Source of the DNA: Campylobacter concisus | GTDB taxonomy: Bacteria; Campylobacterota; Campylobacteria; Campylobacterales; Campylobacteraceae | DNA: 64,000 bases | Reading direction: 5' to 3' | Assembly (NCBI RefSeq): GCF_003048375.1 | Contig: NZ_CP021642.1 | Span: 1,911,444 to 1,975,443, forward strand | Shown: piece by piece, positions 1 through 7,828 of the stretch | Numbering within the stretch: the first letter of the stretch is position 1 | How the letters are laid out: each line of letters opens with the position of its first letter | Made by a program: the position numbers and the translations under genes | Notes under the pieces: model-generated | Seen by the model: the letters and a program-made list of their open reading frames with translations, nothing else | Told to the model about the DNA's origin: nothing | Database searches by the model: none

Positions 1-986
1 TCATTTTGGTTGTGACGGTCTAAATTTGCTTGTCCATAGTCATCAAGCACCTTTATCCTTACCTGCACTTTTGAGATATCTTCTACGTTTACGCCCGGTA
101 TTGTGTTGTTAGCATTTAGAGTTACCCAGCTGCCAGCAGCGCCATTATTTAGCGAGTACTCGATCAAATTTGCATAGTCCTCGCCTCTAGTGCCACCCAT
201 GAAATTTAGAGCAAGGTCTGTTGTCTCGCCACTTGGACTTACTGGAGTGCCTGATAGACCTAGTTTATAAACAAGATAGTGTCCGCCCTCGCCGTTTGCT
301 CCAGCGCCACTCTCCCTTGCCTCGCTAGCAGCAGGATCGATGCTAGTAGTGATCTCTACTGCACCAGGACGAGGCGTGATGACTGGAGGATTAGCAGGTG
401 AAGGAGTACCTGGGGTTACGGTGACACCAGGAGTACTTGGCGTTGGTGGTGTGCTTGGAGTACTTGGTGTGACAGGCGTAGCTGGTGAGATAGGAGTTGT
501 CGTATCTGCATCTGCATCGTTATATCCACCGATTGAGTTTTCTGGGGTTTGAAAAGCTCTGTTTGCGTCGGTTAAATTTCTATAGTTTTCATTGATATTT
601 GAGTAGTGGCCGCCCTCGGCAAAGCTTGCAGCACCTAAACTCACGCCATCTCCAGTAGCGTTACCACCGCCTTGGTTACCACCTGCTGCGGTCTCTTCAA
701 GATCTGCGATGTTTGCGCCGTTTAATAGGGCTTTTTGGATAGAGGCTATCTCTGGGTTATCACTAAGTGCATTTGCCTCTTTATCTAGGCTAAGACTTTC
801 GCCGTTTTGTAAGCTGACTTCTTTACCGTCATTTGCTGCGATCACTGCTTTTGCAGAGACATTAGCCTTTATAGTTTCGCCTTCAAAAATGCTATCGCCC
901 ACCTTCAAGACTCTTTCGTTGCCGCTTTTATCAACAGCTACGATTTCACCGCCTAGGATATTTTTGATAACGCCTAACTTTTGCAT
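1..986 (-). CDS. Retention-module adhesin, type I secreted (N-terminal part only)
   Basis: The frame runs open from an ATG at 986 to the window edge (328 codons), so only the N-terminus is present. The start is set by AGGGAGG eight bases upstream. Residues 1-95 (begins MQKLGVIKNILGG; then a basic/acidic beta-rich stretch with AVDKSG, VGDSIFEGETIKA) look like the retention module that anchors LapA/BapA-type adhesins in the outer membrane during type I secretion. A Gly/Asn-rich hinge (GGNQGGGN) follows, then a Pro/Thr/Ser linker near residues 170-205, then the start of an Ig/cadherin-like repeat region (EGGHYLVYKLGLSGTPVSPSGETT). I infer a biofilm or attachment protein. The two-component genes upstream on the same strand may control it. 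The C-terminal secretion signal cannot be seen. Confidence 0.8.
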   Translation of the reverse strand, partial: MQKLGVIKNILGGEIVAVDKSGNERVLKVGDSIFEGETIKANVSAKAVIAANDGKEVSLQNGESLSLDKEANALSDNPEIASIQKALLNGANIADLEETAAGGNQGGGNATGDGVSLGAASFAEGGHYSNINENYRNLTDANRAFQTPENSIGGYNDADADTTTPISPATPVTPSTPSTPPTPSTPGVTVTPGTPSPANPPVITPRPGAVEITTSIDPAASEARESGAGANGEGGHYLVYKLGLSGTPVSPSGETTDLALNFMGGTRGEDYANLIEYSLNNGAAGSWVTLNANNTIPGVNVEDISKVQVRIKVLDDYGQANLDRHNQN

Positions 987-1010
987 CTTAGTGCCTCCCT
1001 TTGGATTTTA

Positions 1011-1024
1011 TTGATCTATATCAA
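1011..1024. promoter_or_regulatory. FNR/CRP-type box TTGAT-N4-ATCAA
   Basis: A perfect TTGAT-CTAT-ATCAA palindrome lies 25 to 38 bases upstream of the adhesin start codon. This is the classical FNR half-site arrangement. Campylobacter CRP/FNR-family regulators recognise related palindromes. Its closeness to the start and overlap with the likely core promoter suggest repression rather than activation, which is inference. Confidence 0.5.
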
Positions 1025-1052
1025 GATTTTAGCTAAGAAAAAAATTTAGTTA

Positions 1053-1072
1053 TATTGTACTTTGGTACAATA
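1053..1072. repeat. Perfect inverted repeat TATTGTAC-N4-GTACAATA
   Basis: Eight-base arms with a four-base spacer lie about 70 bases upstream of the adhesin gene. It could be a dimeric regulator site or an RNA hairpin; it has no T tract on the adhesin strand that would make it a terminator. Confidence 0.5.
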
Positions 1073-1508
1073 CCCTTAAGAAAAGCCTAAGTTTAGGGGT
1101 TAATAATGTGTAATTTTTTATAAATATGTGAAATTTTTTATGTTTATCTATTATAAATTTTAAATTTTTAAGCTTTTGTTCATCAAAATAGCATAGTAGT
1201 TGATAAAATAACCCAAAAATGTCACATAACAATTTTCATTTTAAGCGTATAAATTCTTAACCAAAAAAGCCTTTATCTAGCCTTATTGCCACTAAATTTA
1301 GCCTTTTTATATCAAAATGTTTTTTATTTATAACTATCATAAATTTATACCCACTTGTGACATAAATTTTCTTAAGTTTATCTATCAAATTTTGCAAATT
1401 TTTATCTCTTTTTCTATAAATTTTAGCTAGTAGTGACATAAATTTATCACTACTTTTAAGATATTCTTAGATAAATATATTAGTTTTACTATTTTGAATT
1501 TATGCTTT

Positions 1509-2189
1509 TTAGCTCTTGGCGACTAAGATATACCCGCTCTCGCTTATATTTTTAAATTTCACGCCAAGCTCGCGTTTTAGGCGAAGTACGACATTTTGTA
1601 TCGCAGCCTTGCTTACTTCAGTGCTCTCATAGACAAACTCCTCTATCATCTCGTAAGTCACGAGTTTATTTAGGTTGTAAGCAAATAGCCAAAATATCTT
1701 ATTTTGCAAAAAGCTAAGGTATAGCTCATTGCCATTTTTATAAATTTTCTCTCTTTTTAAATTTATACTCACCTCATCACTTAGCCGCACTAGCTTCTCA
1801 TCTCGCTCGAAGCTTAGGCTTATTAGCATCGATCTAAGATCCTTTATATCGATAGGTTTTTTCAAAAACAAGGTCGCGCCCTGCTCATAGCTTTTGATCA
1901 AATTTTCATCGCTGTCATACGAGGTAAAGACGATAAATTTCTGATGAGGTTTTAGCTTTTTTATCTCATTCATCATCTCAAAGCCATTAAGTACTGGCAT
2001 GTGGATGTCGCTCATCACGATGTCAAAGCCCTGTTTTTTAAATTTCTCCAGCCCATCTTGCCCATCTTTTGCGCCTACGACCTGACCGCAGTATGGCTTA
2101 AGCCCTGTGATGATTAGCTCCCTTGCCATCTCGTCGTCCTCGGCTACTAAGATAGATACTTTCTTTAAAATTTCTAGTGCCTCTTGCAT
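1509..2189 (-). CDS. OmpR-type response regulator
   Basis: A 226-residue two-domain regulator. The receiver domain (about 10-125) has the acidic pair EDDE at 17-20, the phospho-acceptor Asp61 in VMSDIHMP, the FTS switch residues near 88-90 and Lys110/111 in FLKKP. A winged-helix DNA-binding domain of trans_reg_C type occupies about 135-226 (ends GYILVAKS). Its start codon lies 3 bases after the stop of the histidine kinase gene, so the two are one operon and a cognate pair. The next gene downstream on the same strand is the retention-module adhesin, a plausible target, but no regulator site has been tied to it. Confidence 0.9.
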   Translation of the reverse strand: MQEALEILKKVSILVAEDDEMARELIITGLKPYCGQVVGAKDGQDGLEKFKKQGFDIVMSDIHMPVLNGFEMMNEIKKLKPHQKFIVFTSYDSDENLIKSYEQGATLFLKKPIDIKDLRSMLISLSFERDEKLVRLSDEVSINLKREKIYKNGNELYLSFLQNKIFWLFAYNLNKLVTYEMIEEFVYESTEVSKAAIQNVVLRLKRELGVKFKNISESGYILVAKS

Positions 2190-2192
2190 CTT

Positions 2193-3842
2193 TTAACCCT
2201 TTAAATTCTTCTCAAAGCTTAGCTCAAAAATCGTTGGCTTTATGTTATGCGCAAGCGTGATATCGCCATTTAGCTTCTCACGTGCGAGCTTTTTAGCGAA
2301 GTAAAGTCCTATGCCATTTCCTTGCTTTTTAGTCGTGTTTAGCCAGGTAAAAATTTTCTTACTCATCTCGTAGCTTACGCCGCCGCCATTATCGTAAACG
2401 CCGATGTAGCACTTATCTTCAAAGCTTCTAAATTTTAGCTCTATCACGCGCTTTAGCGGCTCATCTTTGTAGCTCTCAACTAATGAGTCCTTTGCGTTGT
2501 GGATTAGGATTAGTAAAATTTGCTGGATGATGTTTTCTATCTGGCAAACCTTCATCTCTTCAAATCCGCTAAATTTCACGCTCACATTTGCGCGACTAAG
2601 CTCTGTGTGCATAAGTGTTATTAAATTTCTAACGCTTGTTTGTATGTCAAATTCGCTCACATTTTCAGCGCTTTTGTAAAAATTTCTAAAAATTTCGATT
2701 GTTTTTGAAAGAAGTTCGATCGAGCTTTGCCCTTTTTTTAATAAATTTAAAAGCTCCTCATCACTTAGCTTGCCCTCTTTTTTTAGCATTATCGCCGAGC
2801 TTAGCATAAGTTTTAGCGAATTTACTGGCTGGATAAACTGATGGCTTATGCCGCTTATCAGCTCTCCAGCCTCGCTCATCTTGGCTCTGTGCGCTAGCAA
2901 GGTCTCATACTCATCTTGCACCTTTTTTATCTTGTTATACATAAAGTTATGCAGGCTGTTTGCCAAAAATGCAAGTGCGACGAAGGCAAAGAGTAAATTT
3001 AGGGCGTTTTTTAGCGCCTCTCTTGTCATGGCTAAAATTTCTTCTTCGTTGTTTGTGCCAGCTCCGATAAACCAGTTCATCGTCGGTATCTCGGCTACTT
3101 GGATCAAATTTTGCCCTATCTTTAGGCTGGTGATGTCCTCATCTTTTAAAAATATCTCTTTAAATTTCTCCTCGATCTCTCTTTTAAGCGTCGCATCAGC
3201 CATCGATGTGAGGATCTCACCGCTGTGAGTTACTAAAAATGAGTAAGAATTTGGCGCAAGACTAAAGTTTTTGATGCTATCAAAGATAGTGCCTATTCGC
3301 ACGACGCCACAAAGTGCCGCCTCAAATTTATCATCCTTTTCAACTGGCACGCATAAATTTAAAGTAGAGTCCTTTAAAATTTTGTGATTTTGCATGAAAT
3401 TTACGCTTGGGGCATTTGTATTTTTTGTCTCGACATACCAGATAAGCCCCGCTCGCTCACGCTTTGACATCACCTCTTCTGAGATCTTTTGCCCATCTAC
3501 AAAGATCTCGCCATCCTCTCTTAGAAGCTGCATGAGATCAAATTCTTTTGCATTTTCTTTAAAGAGCTTTATGAAATTTGCCACCTTAGCATCGTCATCT
3601 ATGATGCCAGAGTTTTGGATAAATTTTGACGCACGGACGAGCGAATTTAAGCGCTCATCAAGCCAAATTTGAAAGTTGCTAACGATGTTTTTACTAACTG
3701 CGATGTTGTTTTTATCAGATAGTTCGATGATCTTTTCTTTTGCATTGTTGTAGCTGTTTAGCCCAAGGAGCATGACAAAGAGGCTTGCTAACAAGATGAT
3801 CGCATAAATTTTAATATTTTGTGATTTTAAATTAATACCCAT
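2193..3842 (-). CDS. Sensor histidine kinase with periplasmic Cache domain
   Basis: 549 residues. Membrane segments at about 10-30 and 278-298 bracket a periplasmic domain (about 40-270) that looks like a dCache ligand sensor. The cytoplasmic part has the H box at His334 (GISHQFIQPVNS), the N box (LIHNAKDSL), the G1 box (DNGGGVS) and the G2 box (GNGIGLYFAKKLA). There is no obvious HAMP domain; a short coiled stretch links the second membrane segment to the HisKA domain. It is the partner of the response regulator immediately downstream. The ligand is unknown. Confidence 0.9.
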   Translation of the reverse strand: MGINLKSQNIKIYAIILLASLFVMLLGLNSYNNAKEKIIELSDKNNIAVSKNIVSNFQIWLDERLNSLVRASKFIQNSGIIDDDAKVANFIKLFKENAKEFDLMQLLREDGEIFVDGQKISEEVMSKRERAGLIWYVETKNTNAPSVNFMQNHKILKDSTLNLCVPVEKDDKFEAALCGVVRIGTIFDSIKNFSLAPNSYSFLVTHSGEILTSMADATLKREIEEKFKEIFLKDEDITSLKIGQNLIQVAEIPTMNWFIGAGTNNEEEILAMTREALKNALNLLFAFVALAFLANSLHNFMYNKIKKVQDEYETLLAHRAKMSEAGELISGISHQFIQPVNSLKLMLSSAIMLKKEGKLSDEELLNLLKKGQSSIELLSKTIEIFRNFYKSAENVSEFDIQTSVRNLITLMHTELSRANVSVKFSGFEEMKVCQIENIIQQILLILIHNAKDSLVESYKDEPLKRVIELKFRSFEDKCYIGVYDNGGGVSYEMSKKIFTWLNTTKKQGNGIGLYFAKKLAREKLNGDITLAHNIKPTIFELSFEKNLKG

Positions 3843-3859
3843 GCGCGCAGTATATCCTA

Positions 3860-3884
3860 AGTTAGCCCAAAAATAGGGCTAACT
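3860..3884 (-). terminator. Inverted repeat between the kinase and dsbI genes
   Basis: AGTTAGCCC at 3860-3868 pairs with GGGCTAACT at 3876-3884 across a 7-base loop. It lies 5 bases past the dsbI stop codon and 18 bases before the kinase start. The T run that follows on the minus strand is poor, so termination is possible but not certain. Confidence 0.5.
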
Positions 3885-3889
3885 AAAAT

Positions 3890-4510
3890 TTATTTCTTAA
3901 AAGATAAAAGCTTTGAAACAAGCATAAGTACAAGCACAACAAAACAAACGCCAAAACCAAGCAGCGTGCAATCAGCCATCGACATAAATTTAGACGACGG
4001 CACAAGATACCAGCCATCTGCATAAAGATCAACTATGCTCTTTTGAAGATCGCTTAGCACCGCGCCATCAGGCACCATAGGGCTGTCGTAGCCGCAGTCG
4101 CCTGTAGGCATAAACCACTCAGGCGCCCACTTCTCAAGTGGCAAACCAAATGGATAGTGTGGCTCAGTCGAGCAGCCCTGCACACCAAAAGGATCATCTC
4201 CATGCACTGCGTCGTGGATTTTGGCTAGCTTTACGCTATACATTATGCCCTGCACCGCTCCCCAAAATGCAAAGACGTAGCCAACTAGAGCAAAGAGCAA
4301 ATTTTTAGGGTTTATGATAGCTATCACGCCGCCAAGCGCCATGCATAAAAAGGCAAAACGTATATAGACGCACTGCTCGCAAGGTGGCATATAGGCGTAA
4401 TTTTGAAAGAGCGAGTGCGCAATGATAACAAGCGCGACGCTCACAAAGACTAAGATCGCCCAAGAGATGCGTGAGTCTTGAAATTTAGCCATTTTTTTAA
4501 AAAAGCTCAT
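3890..4510 (-). CDS. dsbI: Disulfide bond formation protein DsbI (DsbB family)
   Basis: A 206-residue inner-membrane quinone-linked oxidase that reoxidises a DsbA-like partner. The first periplasmic loop carries the redox pair in PPCEQCVYIR; the second loop has the widely spaced pair in FGVQGCSTEP and PTGDCGYD. The match to the DsbI branch (partner of DsbL) is closer than to classical DsbB: the INPKN, KIHDAVH and PLEKWAPEWF segments are typical. Four membrane helices are evident. It lies 8 bases after dsbL in the same operon. Confidence 0.87.
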   Translation of the reverse strand: MSFFKKMAKFQDSRISWAILVFVSVALVIIAHSLFQNYAYMPPCEQCVYIRFAFLCMALGGVIAIINPKNLLFALVGYVFAFWGAVQGIMYSVKLAKIHDAVHGDDPFGVQGCSTEPHYPFGLPLEKWAPEWFMPTGDCGYDSPMVPDGAVLSDLQKSIVDLYADGWYLVPSSKFMSMADCTLLGFGVCFVVLVLMLVSKLLSFKK

Positions 4511-4518
4511 GTGGCACC

Positions 4519-5175
4519 TTATTTTTTAAGAAGCTCTTCGATGAGTGCTGCCATGCCGTCAAGTGAGCTGATTGATTTTGTCATGATGAGGTATTTGCCA
4601 TTTACGACAAATGCTGGCACGCCTTGAATTTTAGCCACATCATAGCTCTCATCCCACTTTTTAAGTAGCTCAGTCACTTTTGGATTAGCTAGCTCTTTTT
4701 CGTAGTCTGCTTTGCTAACGCCAGCTGCATCAAGCCCAGTCTTTAAAAAGCCTTCAGCGTCTTTGCCATCGCTCCAGCGCTCTTTTTTGTCATGATAAGC
4801 TTTGTAGTAGGCAAATTTAGCCTTTTTAAATAGCGAATTTTCATCAAACAAGCTAACACCCTTTGCCTCGTCCATAGTGATAAGCACGGCAAAAACCTTG
4901 CTCGCAATCTCGCCATAATCGCCCTTTGTCTTTAGGTGAAATGGCTCGTATTTTAGGCCAGGAATTTTCTCAACTACCTTTGGAGTGACGCTCTTGTCGT
5001 ATTTGTAGCAAAATGGGCAAGCGTAGCTAAAAACCTTAACTAGCGTATTTTGTCCAACACTTAGTGGCTTTTCAAGCTTGACATAGTCCTCGCCCTCACT
5101 AAATGCACTTGCACTTATCGCTCCAGCTACCGCAACGGCAAAGATAGCCTTACTAAATTTAGATAGAAAACTCAT
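4519..5175 (-). CDS. dsbL: Thiol:disulfide oxidoreductase DsbL (DsbA family)
   Basis: 218 residues with a Sec signal peptide (cleavage near ASA-FSEGED, about residue 24). The thioredoxin-fold domain carries the CPFC active site in VFSYACPFCYKYD, and the cis-Pro loop is GVPAFVV. CPFC, the FHLKTKGDYG segment and the AYHDKKERWSDGKD segment are features of DsbL rather than DsbA. DsbL/DsbI normally forms a dedicated oxidation system for arylsulfate sulfotransferase, but no such gene is nearby, so the substrate here is open. Confidence 0.87.
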   Translation of the reverse strand: MSFLSKFSKAIFAVAVAGAISASAFSEGEDYVKLEKPLSVGQNTLVKVFSYACPFCYKYDKSVTPKVVEKIPGLKYEPFHLKTKGDYGEIASKVFAVLITMDEAKGVSLFDENSLFKKAKFAYYKAYHDKKERWSDGKDAEGFLKTGLDAAGVSKADYEKELANPKVTELLKKWDESYDVAKIQGVPAFVVNGKYLIMTKSISSLDGMAALIEELLKK

Positions 5176-5277
5176 GATGATCTCCTTTGGATGATTTATT
5201 TTGAGTTATTCTACAACCAAGCTCAACCGCACTTTTAACGCTAGAATAAATTTTGGCTGAAATTTATGAAATTTCTA

Positions 5278-6018
5278 CTATTTTACGCTTATCTCGTTTA
5301 TGGCAGCAAGGACGTTTAGCGCGCTTGGATAGCCGATAAATGGTATAAGAGTTGTCACTACGCTGATAAGTTTAGCTCTGTCGTTGCCGATGCCAAAATT
5401 TGCAGCGATATGGCCTAAGAGTTGCGGCTTTGCAAAGCCGAGTGTGGAGATGAAAACAAAGGTTAGAAGCTCTCTAAGCTCTAAATTTAGCCCATCTCTT
5501 GCGTAAAAGTCGCCAAAGCAGTTTTGTGACAAAAACTCCATTATGTGCCTTTGATCACTAGGCGTTGAAGCGATAAATTTATCAACTGCTGGGAAGAGCT
5601 TTCTTTGTATCTCAAGGCCTCGCTCGCCCCTGCCCTCTCTTGCCTTTTTAGGCGTCTCCTCGATACTTATGCCAGCTTTGTTAAAAATTTCGTCCGCTAA
5701 AAATATATAGTTCTCAACCCTGCCAAGCCCTGCGTATGGGACTGCTTGATATAAAATTTCTTTTACAGCCTTTGCGCTCATGCCGACATTTAGCGCGGCT
5801 TTTACAAAAGCTTTAAAAGAGCTTTGCGCGCCACCGCTAACCACCAAAGACGCGATGATAACAGATAGTCTTGTCTGCTCATCGATATTTATCTTCTCGC
5901 TTATGTCACCTAGGAAATTTAGATAGTCTTCTAAAAAGCTGGCGTTATTTGCCTCGAGTTCGCAGCTAGATTTAAACCAAATTTCATAAATTTTCTTTGC
6001 ATTTTCAGTTAGTTTCAT
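5278..6018 (-). CDS. Carboxymuconolactone decarboxylase family protein, two repeats
   Basis: 246 residues with two CMD/AhpD-like helical repeats: about 35-105 (with RLSVIIASLVVSGGA and AVPYAGLGRVENY) and about 160-240 (with ELLTFVFISTLGFAKPQLLGHIAANFGIGN). The CxxC of peroxidase-active AhpD is absent from both halves; a histidine (LLGHIAANFG) sits in the usual helix. It may therefore be a decarboxylase-like or uncharacterised member rather than an alkylhydroperoxidase. It lies about 100 bases upstream of dsbL on the same strand. Confidence 0.8.
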   Translation of the reverse strand: MKLTENAKKIYEIWFKSSCELEANNASFLEDYLNFLGDISEKINIDEQTRLSVIIASLVVSGGAQSSFKAFVKAALNVGMSAKAVKEILYQAVPYAGLGRVENYIFLADEIFNKAGISIEETPKKAREGRGERGLEIQRKLFPAVDKFIASTPSDQRHIMEFLSQNCFGDFYARDGLNLELRELLTFVFISTLGFAKPQLLGHIAANFGIGNDRAKLISVVTTLIPFIGYPSALNVLAAINEISVK

Positions 6019-6188
6019 GGGCTTGCTCCTTTTGATGGAGCTGATTATAAATGCTAAAGCGTAAATGCTAGCTTAAGATTTAGCATAAGAAATTTTTGGC
6101 ATTTTTGCTTTAAATTTAACCATTAAATTTATAAAAATAATATACGTTATCAATAAAAATTATTATTTACATATTTTATTTATTGAGT

Positions 6189-6194
6189 TATAAT
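6189..6194 (+). promoter_or_regulatory. -10 element and control region of the rubrerythrin gene
   Basis: A perfect TATAAT at 6189-6194 lies 31 bases upstream of the start codon and follows a T-rich stretch, as usual for Campylobacter sigma-70 promoters, which lack a strong -35. Just upstream (about 6134-6167) is an AATAAT ... ATTATT interrupted inverted repeat containing TTATCAATAAAAATTATTATT-like sequence. That resembles a Fur/PerR site; a peroxide-responsive regulator would suit the gene, but this is inference. Confidence 0.55.
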
Positions 6195-6225
6195 CGCCTC
6201 AAATTTTATCAAAATAGGAGTCAAA

Positions 6226-6870
6226 ATGAGACAGTACGAAACATACAAATGCGAGAAATGCGGCAACGAGATCGAGGTTCAAAAAGTTGGCGGCGGCACA
6301 TTAACCTGTTGCGGCGAAGAGATGAAATGTGTGACTGAAAATTTAACAGCGGTAAATTTGATGAAGGCATTTGCTGGCGAGTCACAAGCTAGAAATAAGT
6401 ATGAGCTTTACGGCGACCTAGCTAAAGAAGCAGGCTATCACGCTATAGCTAGACACTTTTACGAGGCAGCTGAAAACGAGAAATGGCACGCAAGGGCTGA
6501 ATTTAAGAAATATCACGAGATGATGAATGATCCGATCGATAAGATGGATAAAAATTTACTTGACGCTGCAGCTGGCGAAAACTACGAGCATACGACGATG
6601 TATCCAGACTTTGCAAAGATCGCAAAAGAAGAAGAGCTAAGAGATGTTGAAAGGCTATTTAACGCGATCGGCAAGGTTGAAGTTGAGCATGAGAGGGAGT
6701 ATCTAGAGCTTAAAAAGATGCTTGATGAAGAGGGCTTTTTTGAGAGCGACGAAGAAGATATCTGGGTTTGCGAGGTGTGCGGACACGTTCACAGAGGCAA
6801 AAAAGCTCCAGGCGCTTGCCCACTTTGCAAAGCTCCAAAAGAGTATTTTAAACGCGAATTCTTAGGCTAA
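6226..6870 (+). CDS. rrc: Desulforubrerythrin (peroxide-reducing)
   Basis: 214 residues with three domains. An N-terminal desulforedoxin-like Fe(Cys)4 site (CEKCG at 9-13 and TCCG near 32-35) comes first. A central di-iron rubrerythrin four-helix domain follows (GESQARNKYE, ENEKWHARAEF, EVEHEREYLEL), and the C-terminal rubredoxin domain has CEVCG and CPLC. This three-domain layout matches the Campylobacter rubrerythrin/rubredoxin protein Rrc, a cytoplasmic NADH-linked peroxidase partner. It is monocistronic, with its own TATAAT promoter, AGGAG ribosome site and strong terminator. Confidence 0.93.
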   Translation: MRQYETYKCEKCGNEIEVQKVGGGTLTCCGEEMKCVTENLTAVNLMKAFAGESQARNKYELYGDLAKEAGYHAIARHFYEAAENEKWHARAEFKKYHEMMNDPIDKMDKNLLDAAAGENYEHTTMYPDFAKIAKEEELRDVERLFNAIGKVEVEHEREYLELKKMLDEEGFFESDEEDIWVCEVCGHVHRGKKAPGACPLCKAPKEYFKREFLG

Positions 6871-6878
6871 AAAAGCCA

Positions 6879-6912
6879 AAATTTAGCCAAGACAAGCGCC
6901 TTGGCTAAATTT
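6879..6912 (+). terminator. Intrinsic terminator after the rubrerythrin gene
   Basis: Thirteen-base arms AAATTTAGCCAAG (6879-6891) and CTTGGCTAAATTT (6900-6912), with an 8-base loop, are followed by ATAATTTTTT. Confidence 0.85.
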
Positions 6913-6981
6913 ATAATTTTTTAAGCACAAAATCACCATTTTAAATGTTATACTTCTTCAAAATTTTCACAAGGAGAAAAT

Positions 6982-7272
6982 ATGAAAAAATCACTTCTAG
7001 TTTTAGCTACTCTTGGCTTTGCACTAAGCCTAAACGCTGCAGATCTTACAGATACTTGCAAGTCTTACTTCTCAGACATCGATAAGATGGTCGAGGCTTA
7101 CAAACAAGCTGGTCAAGAGCAACAAGTAAAAATGTATGAAGATCAAAAGAAACAATCAATGGATCAACTAGCTTCTTTACCAAAAGAGCAACAAGACGCT
7201 ACTTGCAAACAAGCTAAAGAGATGTTTGCTCAAGTAATGGATCAAATGAAAAAACAAGGTCTTTTAAAATAA
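6982..7272 (+). CDS. Small periplasmic protein, DUF5339-like
   Basis: 96 residues with a clear Sec signal peptide (MKKSLLVLATLGFALSLNA, cleavage after about residue 19). The mature protein is helical and rich in Gln and Lys, with two cysteines (about 26 and 80) that could form a disulfide. It resembles the DUF5339 family of small secreted proteins; the function is unknown. AAGGAG lies six bases upstream of the ATG. It is separated from the rubrerythrin gene by a terminator and so has its own promoter. Confidence 0.75.
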   Translation: MKKSLLVLATLGFALSLNAADLTDTCKSYFSDIDKMVEAYKQAGQEQQVKMYEDQKKQSMDQLASLPKEQQDATCKQAKEMFAQVMDQMKKQGLLK

Positions 7273-7280
7273 ACCTTCAC

Positions 7281-7301
7281 GTGGCTAGACTCTCTAGCCA
7301 C
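7281..7301. terminator. Hairpin between two convergent genes
   Basis: GTGGCTAGA (7281-7289) pairs with TCTAGCCAC (7293-7301) across a 3-base loop, followed by TCTTTAAATTT. It lies between the converging DUF5339-like and DUF2798 genes and may serve both. Confidence 0.7.
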
Positions 7302-7310
7302 TCTTTAAAT

Positions 7311-7541
7311 TTACTTCTCGCCTTTACATATCAAATTTGCTAGCTTTGCAGCCAGTGGCGCTACGACAAATATCGCAGGATAGGCGATCATAAAGGCTTT
7401 TAAGTATTCTACTATCCAAATTTGCACAAAGCTACCCACAAAGCCAAAGTGAAAATACGTCATCGCAAAAGAGATGATAAACGCCATAAATGCTGACATT
7501 ATAAAAGTAAAAACATATCTATAAAATTTCGCCGGTATCAT
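7311..7541 (-). CDS. DUF2798 small membrane protein
   Basis: 76 residues with two membrane helices (about 8-30 and 42-68). The sequence FTFIMSAFMAFIISFAMT and the later AYPAIFVVAPLA match the DUF2798 family, whose function is unknown. Its ATG overlaps the end of the YciI-like gene by 4 bases, so the two are co-translated. Confidence 0.8.
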   Translation of the reverse strand: MIPAKFYRYVFTFIMSAFMAFIISFAMTYFHFGFVGSFVQIWIVEYLKAFMIAYPAIFVVAPLAAKLANLICKGEK

Positions 7542-7819
7542 GAAATCTTGCCCATAACAGCCTTAAATTCTCTAACCACATACTCAGCATACCCAGGCGC
7601 ATGATAGACATCTTGAGATAAAATTTCATCAAGCTCTTTGCGGTCCTTAGCATCTACGACCACGACACCTGCGTGTTCATCATCCACAAATGGCCCAAGA
7701 AGCAAGAAATTTCCTCTATCAACATACTTTATAAACCACCCTCTATGCTCGGCAAAAAGCTCCTCAGCCCTCTCCTTTGGTATGAGATCTGTTTTTAAAC
7801 TAATAGTAACGATAAACAT
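7538..7819 (-). CDS. YciI-like protein
   Basis: 93 residues, a single YciI/YCII dimeric alpha-beta-barrel domain related to ferredoxin-fold ABM enzymes. Typical elements are the N-terminal FIVTISLK strand, the HRGWF helix and LLLGPFVDDEHAGVVVVDA. The conserved His/Asp pair of the family is present (HRGW, DVYHAPGY). The activity is unknown. It lies 9 bases after the quinone-reductase stub and overlaps the DUF2798 gene. Confidence 0.82.
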   Translation of the reverse strand: MFIVTISLKTDLIPKERAEELFAEHRGWFIKYVDRGNFLLLGPFVDDEHAGVVVVDAKDRKELDEILSQDVYHAPGYAEYVVREFKAVMGKIS

Positions 7820-7828
7820 CTTTTTCCT

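Larger units (their letters stand above)
987..1508. promoter_or_regulatory. AT-rich leader and control region upstream of the adhesin gene
   Basis: This 522-base gap holds no convincing gene; two 60-codon frames in it are low-complexity and lack a ribosome binding site. It contains an FNR-type box (1011-1024), an inverted repeat (1053-1072) and three copies of the heptamer GTGACAT or its complement (1219-1225, 1357-1363, 1433-1439). An imperfect AT-rich direct repeat (about 1136-1170 and 1367-1404, shared core GTTTATCTAT) is also present. On the minus strand TAAAAT elements near 1002-1007 and 1027-1032 could be -10 boxes for the adhesin. Confidence 0.5.

Noticed and set aside
340..1014. Plus-strand frames rich in Gly/Val or Ser/Pro
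   Set aside because: They are antisense to the Pro/Thr linker and retention module of the adhesin, whose own frame has a good start and domain match.
1050..1439. Two 60-codon minus-strand frames upstream of the adhesin
   Set aside because: They are Lys/Asn/Ile-rich, lack ribosome sites and family likeness, and coincide with AT-rich repeats.
3890..4510. Calling this gene dsbB
   Set aside because: The loop segments and partner with CPFC fit DsbI/DsbL better than DsbB/DsbA.
5278..6018. AhpD-type alkylhydroperoxidase
   Set aside because: The CxxC catalytic pair is missing from both repeats.
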